Assembly: GCA_034769895.1 (NCBI GenBank)
Contig: JAWRYS010000710.1
Coordinates: 248,001-312,000, forward strand
Origin: Magicicada septendecula
Taxonomy: Eukaryota > Arthropoda > Insecta > Hemiptera > Cicadidae
Length of the DNA: 64,000 nucleotides
Direction: 5' to 3'
In this document: one piece after another, positions 11,131 to 20,888 of the stretch
How the letters are laid out: every line of letters begins with the position of its first letter
How positions within the stretch are numbered: the stretch's first letter is position 1
Position numbers and translations under genes: made by a program
Notes under the pieces: model-generated
Told to the model about the DNA's origin: nothing
Database searches by the model: none
The model's input: the letters and a program-made list of their open reading frames with translations, nothing else

Positions 11131-11697
11131 AAAGCGATAAGAGAAAGAATAACTTGGGAAGAAAATCAATAGCATTGCTGAACAACATATTGTGGGACCA
11201 ACAAATATCAAAACAAAATAAACATCATATATAGAATGCAATTGTGAAACCAATTATGCCATACGGCTGTGACATATGGCCAATAACACAAAGAACAGAA
11301 AAGTTGTTGGAGGCTACTGAGATGGATTATTGGCGAACAGCGGCAGGGAGGTCAAAACTGGAAAAAGTAAGAAACGTCAGAATCCAGGAGATAATGGGGG
11401 TACAGTGCTCTATTGTTGACAACATAAGAACAAAACAGTTAAGATGGTTTGGACATGTGCAAAGAATGCCGGATAATCGACTCCCCAAGCAAATTTTGGG
11501 ATGGACACCATATGGTCGTAGGCGAAGAGGAAGACCTAAGTTGAGTTGGAGAGAGAAGGCATCAATTGGGCAATGAGAGACCCGGAATTGGAAGAAGAAT
11601 CTTGGTTGGATCGAGACCAATGGAGACTAGGGATCGGAAGATGTAGGATAACGTTATGAACCGATTTATATATACAAATCGATTTATATATATATAT
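11131..11697 (+). pseudogene. 5'-truncated LINE, C-terminal RT region
   Basis: A plus-strand LINE fragment. It starts in a LGRKSIALLNNILWDQQISK-like block (about 11153) and, after a frameshift near 11225, gives the long frame KPIMPYGCDIWP ... RTKQLRWFGHVQRMPDNRLP ... GWTPYGRRRRGRPKLSW, then an end block (AMRDPELEEESWLDRD) up to about 11671. This order is typical of the region downstream of RT in RTE/jockey-type LINEs. The 3' end is a TA-rich tail. The host sequence at the 5' junction (ATGTTTGCCATT at about 11119-11130) recurs at about 17205-17217 beyond the tail, consistent with an 11-12-bp LINE target duplication inside gag of element A. Confidence 0.8.
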
Positions 11698-14525
11698 TTT
11701 TTTTGTATATGCTCTGTAAAAGTGTGTTCGTGTGTTCGCCTCACATGTTGTAGTCGTTACTTTACGTTTATGCTGACGATGTCCGTCGCGATCTCATGAA
11801 TTACCAGTACTCGCGAGTGGGAACCTTACCTGTCCTTTAATATGTGATTGTAAATCCTGGGTGGCGCCAAATTGTTTAAACTGAAAACAATTAAAAAATA
11901 GGACGATTGAGCGGTCGTTCTAGACGGTATGGTGAATTCAAATTACTCCCGCCTCTTGCGGGTTTATTAATATCACTGGTAGTTCGCAAAGTTTCCGACG
12001 TCTAGCGCTTACCATCACCTTCGCTCATCGCTAATGTACACAATTCATATAATACAATTTACTATGAAATAAAGAACATTGGTTACACTGTACTAGTTTA
12101 TTAATTTGTAATTAGTTATTATTCAATATTATACAAAATTATATCTGGATATTAAACAAAGTGGCTCCGGCAATAAAAAGACAATTAATTCCCAAGGTTA
12201 GCGAACGATTCAGAACGATTTAGTTAGACATGGCGTCAAGAAAAGTTTATTTTAATTTCGTTCAGTAATTCTGGGTTCTTGTGGTTATGAAAAAATATTA
12301 ATATGATTACAATAAAATACACTACCTTACATTAATGGTACTTATATACTATTGGTTTTTATTACAATTCGTTCCTGAAGTGTTAAACAGTGTGTTTTAA
12401 AAGTTCGTAATTTTTGCCCAGGTTATTTTCTGGTTAGATACAAGTTTAGTTTTTTATGAAAGTAATCCTTGAAAGAAATTGGATTATCAGTTCATAGTGA
12501 GAGTTAATAGTGTTGTGAGAAAAAGTTAATAAGAGTTTACTCCATAAATTCGGGTAATTCAGCAATACTTATCAAATCTGTTGAATTAGGGTGAAAAGTT
12601 TTTCAGTTCGAAATAGGTTGGGTCCTTTTTGGTCATCAATCTTCCATCATTTATGAATTTAATGACGCCTGGCGTTTATTAATTTGGAATTTAATAATCT
12701 GGTCTTTGGCCTTGGTTGGATGGACTAGTTCCTCATCAGACTTCTTGTTTCTTCATTTTATAAATTTTGATTACTTTTATACTGATTTTAAATTAAAATT
12801 GAGTTGATTACGGGTTGGCGTCTATTCGTCTTGAGCTTCAATAATGAACTAACAGTTTCTAACGGAATAATAATAAATAACGTTCGGTTGTTATGGCAAC
12901 TGTCTGTCTCTCATTGGCTGTTCATAATTTAAGCCTATTGTTATGATATTTGAATTTTTATTCAAAATGACTAAATATCTTCTGATTGCTATTATTCTTC
13001 TGTCTTCTTATCTATGTATGAGATATTATCACAACTGTTCCTATTTTCTTTCAAAGATCATTTTGACATCCCACAAAGCAGGGTTTGTTTATGTATTACT
13101 GTTTTGACAATAATGTTAATATTATGTAATTACATTTCTTTCTTATTTTATGTTCTTACTTTAACTTTTACATCTTAATATGATTCACTAATTGTCCTTA
13201 ACTAGTTATTTGCCCTGGATTTTCTAATACAATAGTTAATTTCTTACAATTTGTTGATTTTGGTTTTATACAGTTAGGCATTTCATAGGCCTAAGTAGTC
13301 ATTGGCTATATTTTCTTATTTTACACAAATTAAAGATTATTTTACATTTACACACGTTTTGCTTTGTGTTACAAATGGTTTGTTTACTTTTTGAATTGAT
13401 TTGGGTTGTTTTATCATAATTGTATGTTCTTATTACTTTACAAAATCATGGTTTGTCTATTATTTTCTAATTGCTTTTCCAGTATTGTTAGGTTTGTAAG
13501 AATTTATCTTTTTACTTATTGATATTGCCATTTTTTATAACTTGTCTATTAATTATTATGATTTATAAAACATAACACAACATATAGCTTTATGGTCTGT
13601 ATACTTTTTTCAGCCATATTCCTTCTCATAAACTTAATTAAACAAATCTTTTAACAGTTACTATGCTAATCTTGTTTATATTTTGTTTATTCTTAACTAT
13701 TTTGTGACTAACATTATCACACCATTTATTATATCTTACTAATTATCCCTTTGAACATAGGATATTTTACTTATTTTGCATTTATATTCCTTACTATATA
13801 TTTTCTTTTTCTACATAACCAAGGTAACACTAATATTTTGAATCCTTACGGAGTTTTTTCCCTGAATACCATTGTATTCCTAATCTACAATCGCTCTTAA
13901 TTCTAATAACAATAATGTTCTTACTCTCTGGCACTTTTCACCATTAAACTGTAGTGTTTATCACTGGTTTTTAGGTGTCTATACTTATCTGTAGGGTTTT
14001 ATATTTATTTCGGGTTTACACTGACACTTTGCACTTTTTTATGGTATTTGAGTGTTACTAGTGGGTGTTCCCTAACATTACTTTCTCTTTTCTCACTTAA
14101 TTATGTTCACTCCCTACCTCTCTCTCACTTCTAGGTTTTTTTATTACTTTATGCATAATTGTTAGTTATACTATTAACAAGTTTCATATCATTATAGAGT
14201 TATTCACAACATTTAATCTCTATTTCTTTGGTTAGTGTACTTCAGTTGTCTTTACTTTATTTGATTTTAATAATTATCATTTACATTTATTATTTATTTG
14301 ATTATTTTTCATTATCATTTGAGTTTAATTTTTCTCCATTTCTGTTCTTTATTATTTGGTTGTGTCTTTTTATATCTTCTAATTTTATTTCATTTTATTG
14401 AGTCAATCACTTGGGTTGGGTCATAGTCATTTGTCTCGTCATAGTCATTTTTATTTTCATTAGTTTAACATAGTTGAATCATAGTTTTTTCCCTGGTATT
14501 GGGGTGGCTTTTTTGTGTTGTAACA
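11698..14525 (-). mobile_element. Family C repeat, copy 1: 2.8-kb solo-LTR-like element
   Basis: Minus-strand sequence from TGTTACAACAC (14525) down to about 11698, flanked by ATAT on both sides (in TA-rich LINE tail DNA, so the duplication is weak evidence). It has no ORF of note. It is similar over most of its length to 59.9-62.47 kb (same orientation) and to 30.8-34.1 kb (opposite). Shared marks are TTTGGCGCCACCCAGG (near 11870) and a GTTGCCATAACAAC / CCAATGAGAG region near 12890-12915. The length almost equals the cleanly bounded 2833-bp insertion at 40950. Confidence 0.6.
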
Positions 14526-14611
14526 ATATATATATACGAGGGTAAGTTAAAAAGTAAAGGCAAATTTTTAAAAAGGAACTTTTTATTGTGAAAACAAGAT
14601 GACAAGTAACA

Positions 14612-17034
14612 TCATTTCTCTACATAATCTCCCTCAACTTCTATGCACTTGGTCCATCTCTTGACAAACTTCGTAATTCCGTCCTGGAAGAAGATTTGTG
14701 GCATCGTGCACAGCCACTCGCGCACCGCCTCCACACCCTCGTCATTCGACGAAAACTTGGATTCACGCAGGTGCTCCTTCATCGGACCAAAAAGGTGAAA
14801 ATCACTTGGAGCTAGGTCAGGACTGTACGGCGGATGCTCCAGCAGCTCAAAACCAAGATCTTGAATGCACTGGATCGTTTTCCCCACAGTATGAGGACGG
14901 GCATTGTCCTGAAGCAAAAGCACACCTTTTGAAAGTTTTCCTCGCCTCTTTGTTTTGATTTTGGGTTTCAGATCTCTGTAACATTAAAAAGGGCCGAAAA
15001 TATATTAATACATAATAAAATCCACTACCAGGACTTACCTGTACGCAATCCATTACTTACCATATCCAAATTTTAGCAGAAGACCAAGGTCGCCACGATT
15101 ATTTTTTATATAGGATAAAATATCGAAAACCTCTACACTCCACCTTAAATAAAAAAGGACAATTTAGCAATCTGACCCCACCCAATTAATAACTCAGAAA
15201 GATTCCGGTCCGTTAGACGAAATTCGCAGCACAGAAATGAGAAAGTGGTAATGACGAAATAACTTAGTCTAACACATTTTAGTGATTAAATGAATACTTT
15301 TAATGTTCAAATAAAATTATGATCAATTGTAAACATAGTGATTGCATTATGGTGTTATATTTGTATCTGTATTAATTACGTTTATTGTTCTTAGTGTAGA
15401 CATGGTAATAGAATTATTATATAACAATTACATATACTTATAAGTACAGCCCAGCCTGCTCATTCTCTCTTACTATTTACAATACCTTATGTTCTGAAAA
15501 TCCCATTTGTTCTTTGAATACGCACAATTATATATATCGAGGCCTCGCCCGAACACGCGTTCACGTTTCGTTAGTCCCGGCACCTTATATCTCTCACTCG
15601 CTGACCACGGCACTGTTTTTGTTATATGTTCGTTGCTTCCTCGGGTCCCGGTCGGTATGAAGACGTTATTCCATTTAGTTACTCATACTTAAACAGTACA
15701 AACCGACCGGGCCGCGTGTAACAACTACGGCTGGATGTGAACCCTGTTGCTAGACAACGTGCACCGCTTAGCGTCTCTGCTTACTGTAGACTGGGAACGA
15801 TAACGTAACAGGTATTACTGTTGAGATGATCTCATGCTTTCTACGGAAAGCACTGCCTTGATCTTCGTCGTCGAAGCTTCGTTCCATGCCAGGCATGCAG
15901 TTTTTTGGAGTGAATATAGCCTATGATCTCAGCTAGGCATTGGCTGACATCATAAAAGGGGCCGGACTTAAGACATTATTTCCTGCTGTTCCATGACCAT
16001 GTGCTCGTAGAGTTTCTTGCTTTTAGCCATTTTGAGTTTCACAAACGCGTGGGTCGGCGCCCATGCTTGGTGGACGCATAGGTGCGCACTGCCACACTCT
16101 CGCATAGTTCTTGGAAATTCGTGGAGATGCAAATTCCTTTGCCTAGTTACACAATGGAAATTGCGTATCGCCTTTGTCTCAAACTGTTCAGCTTACCATG
16201 AGTTCTGTAGTAATGAAATAACGTTGCACAATAATTTTATAAGTCCCACACAAAAACGAACTAAACAAAAATGTAAATACCCCAAACTGTAAAAAATAAA
16301 ATGACCCAAAATTGACACGCTACATCTCGCAGTAGCTCACAGTAGCTGTCACTATTCACTGTTTGACCTTTAGGAGTGTAATGAATTAGAAATGGACCTT
16401 TCATATCCCAAAACATTGTCATCATCAACTTTCCTGCAGAAACTTGTCTTTTGAACTTTTTTGCTGTAGGCGAGGATGGATGTTTCCACACCATACTCTG
16501 CCGCTAACTCTGTGGTTCGAAGTGATGGACCCACAGCTCATCAACGGTTACTATGCGACTGAGAAACTCTTCTCCTTCCTCTTCTAAACGCCTTAAGTGT
16601 GATTTCGAAATTTCCAAACGTTTCTGTTTGTGCTGGTCTGTCAGTCGATGTGGTACCCAACGAGCACACACTTTGCGATAATTTAGTGATTCGTGGATGA
16701 TTGCAACTGCTGAACCGTGGCTAATGTTCAACGCATGTGCAATATCATCAATTTTGACACGACGATCATCATGAATCATTCGCTCAACTGTCTCGATGTT
16801 CTTGTCCGTCTTCGAAGTGGATGGCCTACCTGAACGCTCTTCATCGCAGATAGGTACACGACCATTTTTAAAGCGATTTATCCACTCATAAATTTTGCAT
16901 TCACTAAGACAGCTCTCACCGTACTGCTGCTGCATTCTGCGAATAATCTCCACAGGTTTAGTCCCTTCAGAGTGCAGAAAACGTACCACTCCCCTCATTT
17001 CTTCCTTGGTGCACACGGACAACGGGGCACTCAT
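14612..17034 (-). pseudogene. Mariner transposase, split by a solo LTR
   Basis: A DD34D cut-and-paste transposase. The start is taken at MSAPLSVCTKEEMRG (17034), since the upstream extension of the frame lies outside the usual protein. Order: two helix-turn-helix motifs in the first ~110 residues (EIIRRMQQQYG, IDDIAHALNISHGSAV), the WVPHRLT linker, the first aspartate in IVTVDE, the second in LLLQDNARPHT (14923 block) and the third in YSPDLAPSDFHLF. It ends EVEGDYVEK at 14612. Breaks: a TAG stop at about 16504 after HHFEPQS (a glutamine codon in the copy at 27 kb), and the 1348-bp LTR at 14977-16324. Without those two changes the whole frame would be open, so this mariner was intact recently on the evolutionary scale. 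Confidence 0.9.
14977..16324 (-). repeat. Solo LTR of family B inside the mariner
   Basis: On the plus strand it runs from TGTAACATTAAAAAGGG to GACACGCTACA and is flanked by TCTC on both sides (14973-14976, 16325-16328). It matches 25531-26876 almost base for base, and more distantly matches 62467-63663 and the split LTR at 47512-59322. Small ORFs within it (15507-15692, 16017-16292) have no recognisable domain. Confidence 0.88.
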
Positions 17035-17206
17035 AGTAAAATGTCCTGAAATCACTACGAATGGAGCTGAGCACTGAAACAACACAGCTAAAGAACAAAA
17101 AAACTTTGAGGTTATGATATGTCATTGTCCAGTCAGTGCTGCCATCCATTGCAGCAGGGAAAATAAAATTTGCCTTTACTTTTTGACTTACCCTGAATAT
17201 ATATGT

Positions 17207-17712
17207 GTGTTTGCCATTGAGTTTTCTACTGCAGATATTTTTGTTGACATAGTTTCTTCCACAGTCAAGACAGATTTTTCTACTTCAGCTATTTTATTTG
17301 ATATTGATTCTCCTACATCAGATATTTTTGTAGACATCTATTCTTCAACACTCGAGGCAGATTTTTCTACTTCAGCTATTTTTAATGTAATTGATTCTTG
17401 TACCTCTGATATTTTAGTAACTTGTTTATTAAGCTCACCTCGTAGGAGAGCCAATTCTGCGGTACTATGTTCTTGCATCTGTTTCTGCTCCTGTATTAAT
17501 GCTTTGATGTCTTCTGTTTCACGCTTTCTTTCCTCTCTTTCCTGTCGGCGTTCTTCTTTTGTCTCTTCCGCCTCCTGTCTGGGTTTTTCATCCTGTTGTT
17601 TTTCTGATTCTTCCACCTCCTGTCTGCGTTTCTCATCCTGTCGTTTTTCTGCTTCTTCCTGTGTCTGCCGCAGCAGTGTTTGTAAAGCTTCCATCATCTG
17701 ACTGGGATCCAT
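17207..17712 (-). pseudogene. gag: Gypsy-like Gag N-terminus, coiled coil (copy 1)
   Basis: Starts MDPSQMMEALQTLLRQTQ at 17712 and runs into a long charged heptad-like region (repeated 'RQE-E/KQQDEK' units), then a repeated TKIS-V-ES / IAEVEKS motif. A TAG stop at 17338 interrupts it; the frame resumes as MSTKISDVGESISNKIAEVE and reaches ENSMAN at about 17210, where the LINE/mariner complex begins. The continuation of Gag is at 11129. The same stop is present in the second copy, so it predates the duplication. Its position just after the primer site and LTR fits the 5' end of gag. Confidence 0.82.
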
Positions 17713-17754
17713 GTTTACCGATTAATTACGAATCACACTCGTCTTGTACAAAGT

Positions 17755-17797
17755 GTCCACTCTGTGGGCATGGGTTCGAATCACACTTCTGACACCA
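17755..17797 (+). other. tRNA-Leu 3'-half sequence used as primer binding site (copy 1)
   Basis: On the plus strand the 43 bases resemble the 3' part of tRNA-Leu: variable arm, a T arm with GGGTTCGAATC, acceptor strand TTCTGAC, discriminator A, and CCA. It lies one base from the LTR. On the minus strand it reads TGGTGTCAGAAGTG..., the expected primer binding site. The match is much longer than the usual 11-18 bases. Confidence 0.8.
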
Positions 17798-17798
17798 C

Positions 17799-17884
17799 TG
17801 TTACGACGGTCTACTCGATCGTCATAGGTACAGTGGAAAACAAAATAAGTACAAGACACCAATTAAGTCACTAATTACCAGCTT
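17799..17884 (-). repeat. Truncated LTR of element A (copy 1)
   Basis: Only the first 86 plus-strand bases of the family A LTR are present (TGTTACGACGG... to ...ACCAGCTT). The sequence then switches abruptly to the end of a family B LTR at 17885. The complete version is at 28351-28904. Confidence 0.88.
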
Positions 17885-17905
17885 ACCAGTCATTGACACG
17901 CTACA
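17885..17905 (-). repeat. Terminal 21 bases of the family B 3' LTR
   Basis: ATTGACACGCTACA ends here, followed by the family B polypurine tract (ATACCCCC on the plus strand). The rest of this LTR is not adjacent: the sequence to the left is element A LTR. The join lies in a shared ACCAG. Confidence 0.75.
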
Positions 17906-17913
17906 ATACCCCC

Positions 17914-17956
17914 TCGATGAGAATTCTGCTGTCCACAACAGAAGAAATCTCATCGA
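17914..17956 (-). promoter_or_regulatory. Hairpin next to the family B polypurine tract
   Basis: TCGATGAGA (17914-17922) pairs with TCTCATCGA (17948-17956), with more pairing inside (TTCTG with CAGAA). The homologous site at 63674-63713 also forms a stem but with changed pairs. Confidence 0.65.
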
Positions 17957-17959
17957 CAA

Positions 17960-20886
17960 ACCCCGAAGAGGACCGGTGAGGAACTGGTGCCAACAACCCC
18001 CTCTTGTTCTTACTCTACATGGGTACACTACCCCCCTGGCTCAGCGACCATGGACTCATCTGAACGAGATCACTGGACTTCTCCGCAAGAGATCCCAACA
18101 CCGAGAAATCGAACAGCTAAGTACCACAGCGCACCTCGCCTTTTAACATGCTATCCCCAAATATCCTCAAACCCTGGCTTAAATTATGCCAGATCCTCCA
18201 CCGATATGTTCCCCCTTGTATGCAAGCTGGGCTGCCTTTAGCAGATACTGGGCTCACACACTCTCACAATTACATATTATTACACCTTGACAAATTCTTT
18301 AACATTTACGAAAATTTAAAAAAATTCAAAATTCAAAATAATATACTGTATTAAAAAAAAATTCTCTTCCTTGTTTTCATGTTTTATTTCAAATGACCTA
18401 ACTTAGATATTCCTCCTAATCAAAACATATCCTTACTCTAACATGTGAACCACTTATAGTCTAACAATACAATGCAATACAAATAAATCAATAAAAATAA
18501 ACATGGTTAATACACAAATAACAGAATAATCAACACTTAAAATATTCATTCACTGGCAGGCGAAAAATCATTTTTTTTTTCCAAAATAATATTTCCAAAA
18601 AATAAAATATTTTCCAAAAAATTTTTAAAATTCAAAAAAATTTAAATTTATGAAAATGTTTCCTTTATATTTAGACATTATTTGAAAATTGGTTTAAATT
18701 GATTAAATAAACAAACTGAATTGACTTCCTACTGTACAAGCTTAGTATGTGTATGACCTCATCAGCTGATCGAAACTAGGTCAAGTCCAAAACCCTTGAC
18801 CTACATATATTATGTATACTTTCTGAAAATACATTCAACATCAGTAATATCCTAATGTGAAACACAAAACAACAAAATAAAATATTTAAAATAAACAAAA
18901 CATTAATATAAATAATAAGCAAATTGACATTTAAATCATTTAAAATAAACAATTCTTAATTTCACATTACCATACTCTACCAAAGTTTTGTCACTGGTTT
19001 AAAAAATAAAAAATTTTATATTTTTTTTATAAATCACTCTCTTTATTAATAATCTTACTCTAATCTACTGTGGGTGATGTAAATTATTTATTCTCATTGA
19101 CTGTACTACTAGATCTGTATACATATGTAATCTTTCTCCCTCCTTGACTCTAACCACTAACAACTGTAACTCACATGACACCCATCTCTATTAAAAACAT
19201 CTCTACTAATCAAGACACTCTCTAACCCCAACTTATCATGAAACTCAAATCGCCACCTTCTCTCTACATAAAAAAAAATACTCTAACCCTTTGTACATAG
19301 GATATGTGTTTCCCCGCCCCCAAAAAACTCAATTCCCTTTATTTGGCCCCTGGATTCTACCTAAGGCAACCCCGTCCCCACTAAATCGGTCCTATCCCGT
19401 CCCAAACCTTGTTGCGGACTCCTACATTACACTATCCCCTTCTACAAAATTGCCATCCCCAAAATCTCAATCTCATTACCTCACTTCAAATACAACAAAA
19501 TAACAACATCAATTATAAACATCAATATATCACTCCAAATCTACATAAATTCTCCACAACTACTGTGTCAACATCAATACTTCTCAAAATTCTACAACAT
19601 GTATTCTCAAAACAACATTACATTATTTTCATCTCTACTATTTCAACTTTAACTCTGACTTCAACTAGGACAGATCTACATGTCCCATAAAATATTCATC
19701 ACCCAAAACTATCTCTTTTTAACTTTCACAAATTGTTACTTTATTTCTCATTTCATAAAATTATTTTTCCCATTACTTTAATATATCTGTAATACATTAA
19801 AACATTACATTGAACATCAATTACTTAGAACATTTACAAACCAATATACCAGTGACCTGTTATTGCTGATCAGCTGATCTCCCTAACATAATTAACACAT
19901 CTCAAAATTGAACAAATTACATGAAATATATATATAGATATATTTATTAATCATTATTTCTCACCGCGTTGTTTCCCATTTCTCTGATTCTGATCATTTT
20001 GTGTTACCCGCCTGCCAGACGTTTAATTATTGGCTTAGTTTAAAGTATACACATAATGAAGACACATATTTCTATCAATACCTATATCTAACGTACAACA
20101 ATAAAATAATACATTTAAAATTATAGCATGAACACCTTATATTGAATGTCTGAGCGTATAGTTATTTACAGAGCACAAGCATTTTTATAAGATCAAATTT
20201 GAATTAGTAAAACAATTTTTTATGTTGTAAAATTTAAAATCGTGGCTCATTTGAGTCACCTCCAATCCACACACACTATTTCGAATTATGGAGGACTATA
20301 TCACCCTTGCGCTTCGACAAAGACTGTATATTTTGGAGCAGGTTTTACCTCTCCGTGTCTTTGCTTCCGCTATTACATTTGAACATTGTCGAATATCAAC
20401 ATATTCTTGTTATATACTTACACACCCTTAATGCGGGTCTACCACCTGTCTTTGCTACCCCCAAGCGGGCAGAGTGGCAGCCGCTGTTTCATAGTTCCGG
20501 GAGATTTCCCCTAATTGTCACCCCCCATTGAATTTCTAATATGTACCAATTTCAAGTCAGCTATGGTCAAGGGACTTGATATGACCATAGCTGGCCGCTA
20601 GCCAAATCCACGATTAGTGCTGGTAAGGCAGTAATCGCCCGAAAAGTCGGGGAAATCTAACTTGCATTTCACTGCCTGTTACATTCATTACTACTATGTG
20701 TGACACGGTCGTTTAGCAGTGTGTAAATTTTAACTTACACGAAAAAAAAAGGTGTGCCGCACATTTTTGCCATTTCGGCCTCCGATGGGGGCAACACTCC
20801 CTGCTACCCCAACCCATTTCGCTATCTACGAGAGCACAGGCCACCCCCGCAATAGCAACTTACTAACTACTTAATTAAAAGTTTTA
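17960..20886. other. AT-rich noncoding part of element B
   Basis: No coding signature. After the segment shared with 63.7-64.0 kb (up to about 18245) it is AC- and A-rich with scattered simple sequence. Short ORFs such as 19291-19503 and 19409-19690 are low in complexity. Confidence 0.55.
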
Positions 20887-20888
20887 TA

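Larger units (their letters stand above)
14537..17196 (-). mobile_element. Mariner transposon with an LTR inserted in it
   Basis: The termini are inverted repeats, CGAGGGTAAGTTAAAAAGTA at 14537 and the complement of CAGGGTAAGTCAAAAAGTA at about 17196, with TA-rich flanks. Without the 1348-bp LTR and one 4-bp duplication it would be about 1308 bp, the usual mariner length. The LTR interrupts the transposase between CELLRD and LKPKIK with a TCTC duplication. Confidence 0.9.

Noticed and set aside
17114..17701. 195-residue Ser/Cys-rich plus-strand ORF (also at 27666-28253)
   Set aside because: It is the antisense shadow of the coiled-coil Gag N-terminus. Its regularity comes from the Glu/Lys/Gln repeats on the other strand.
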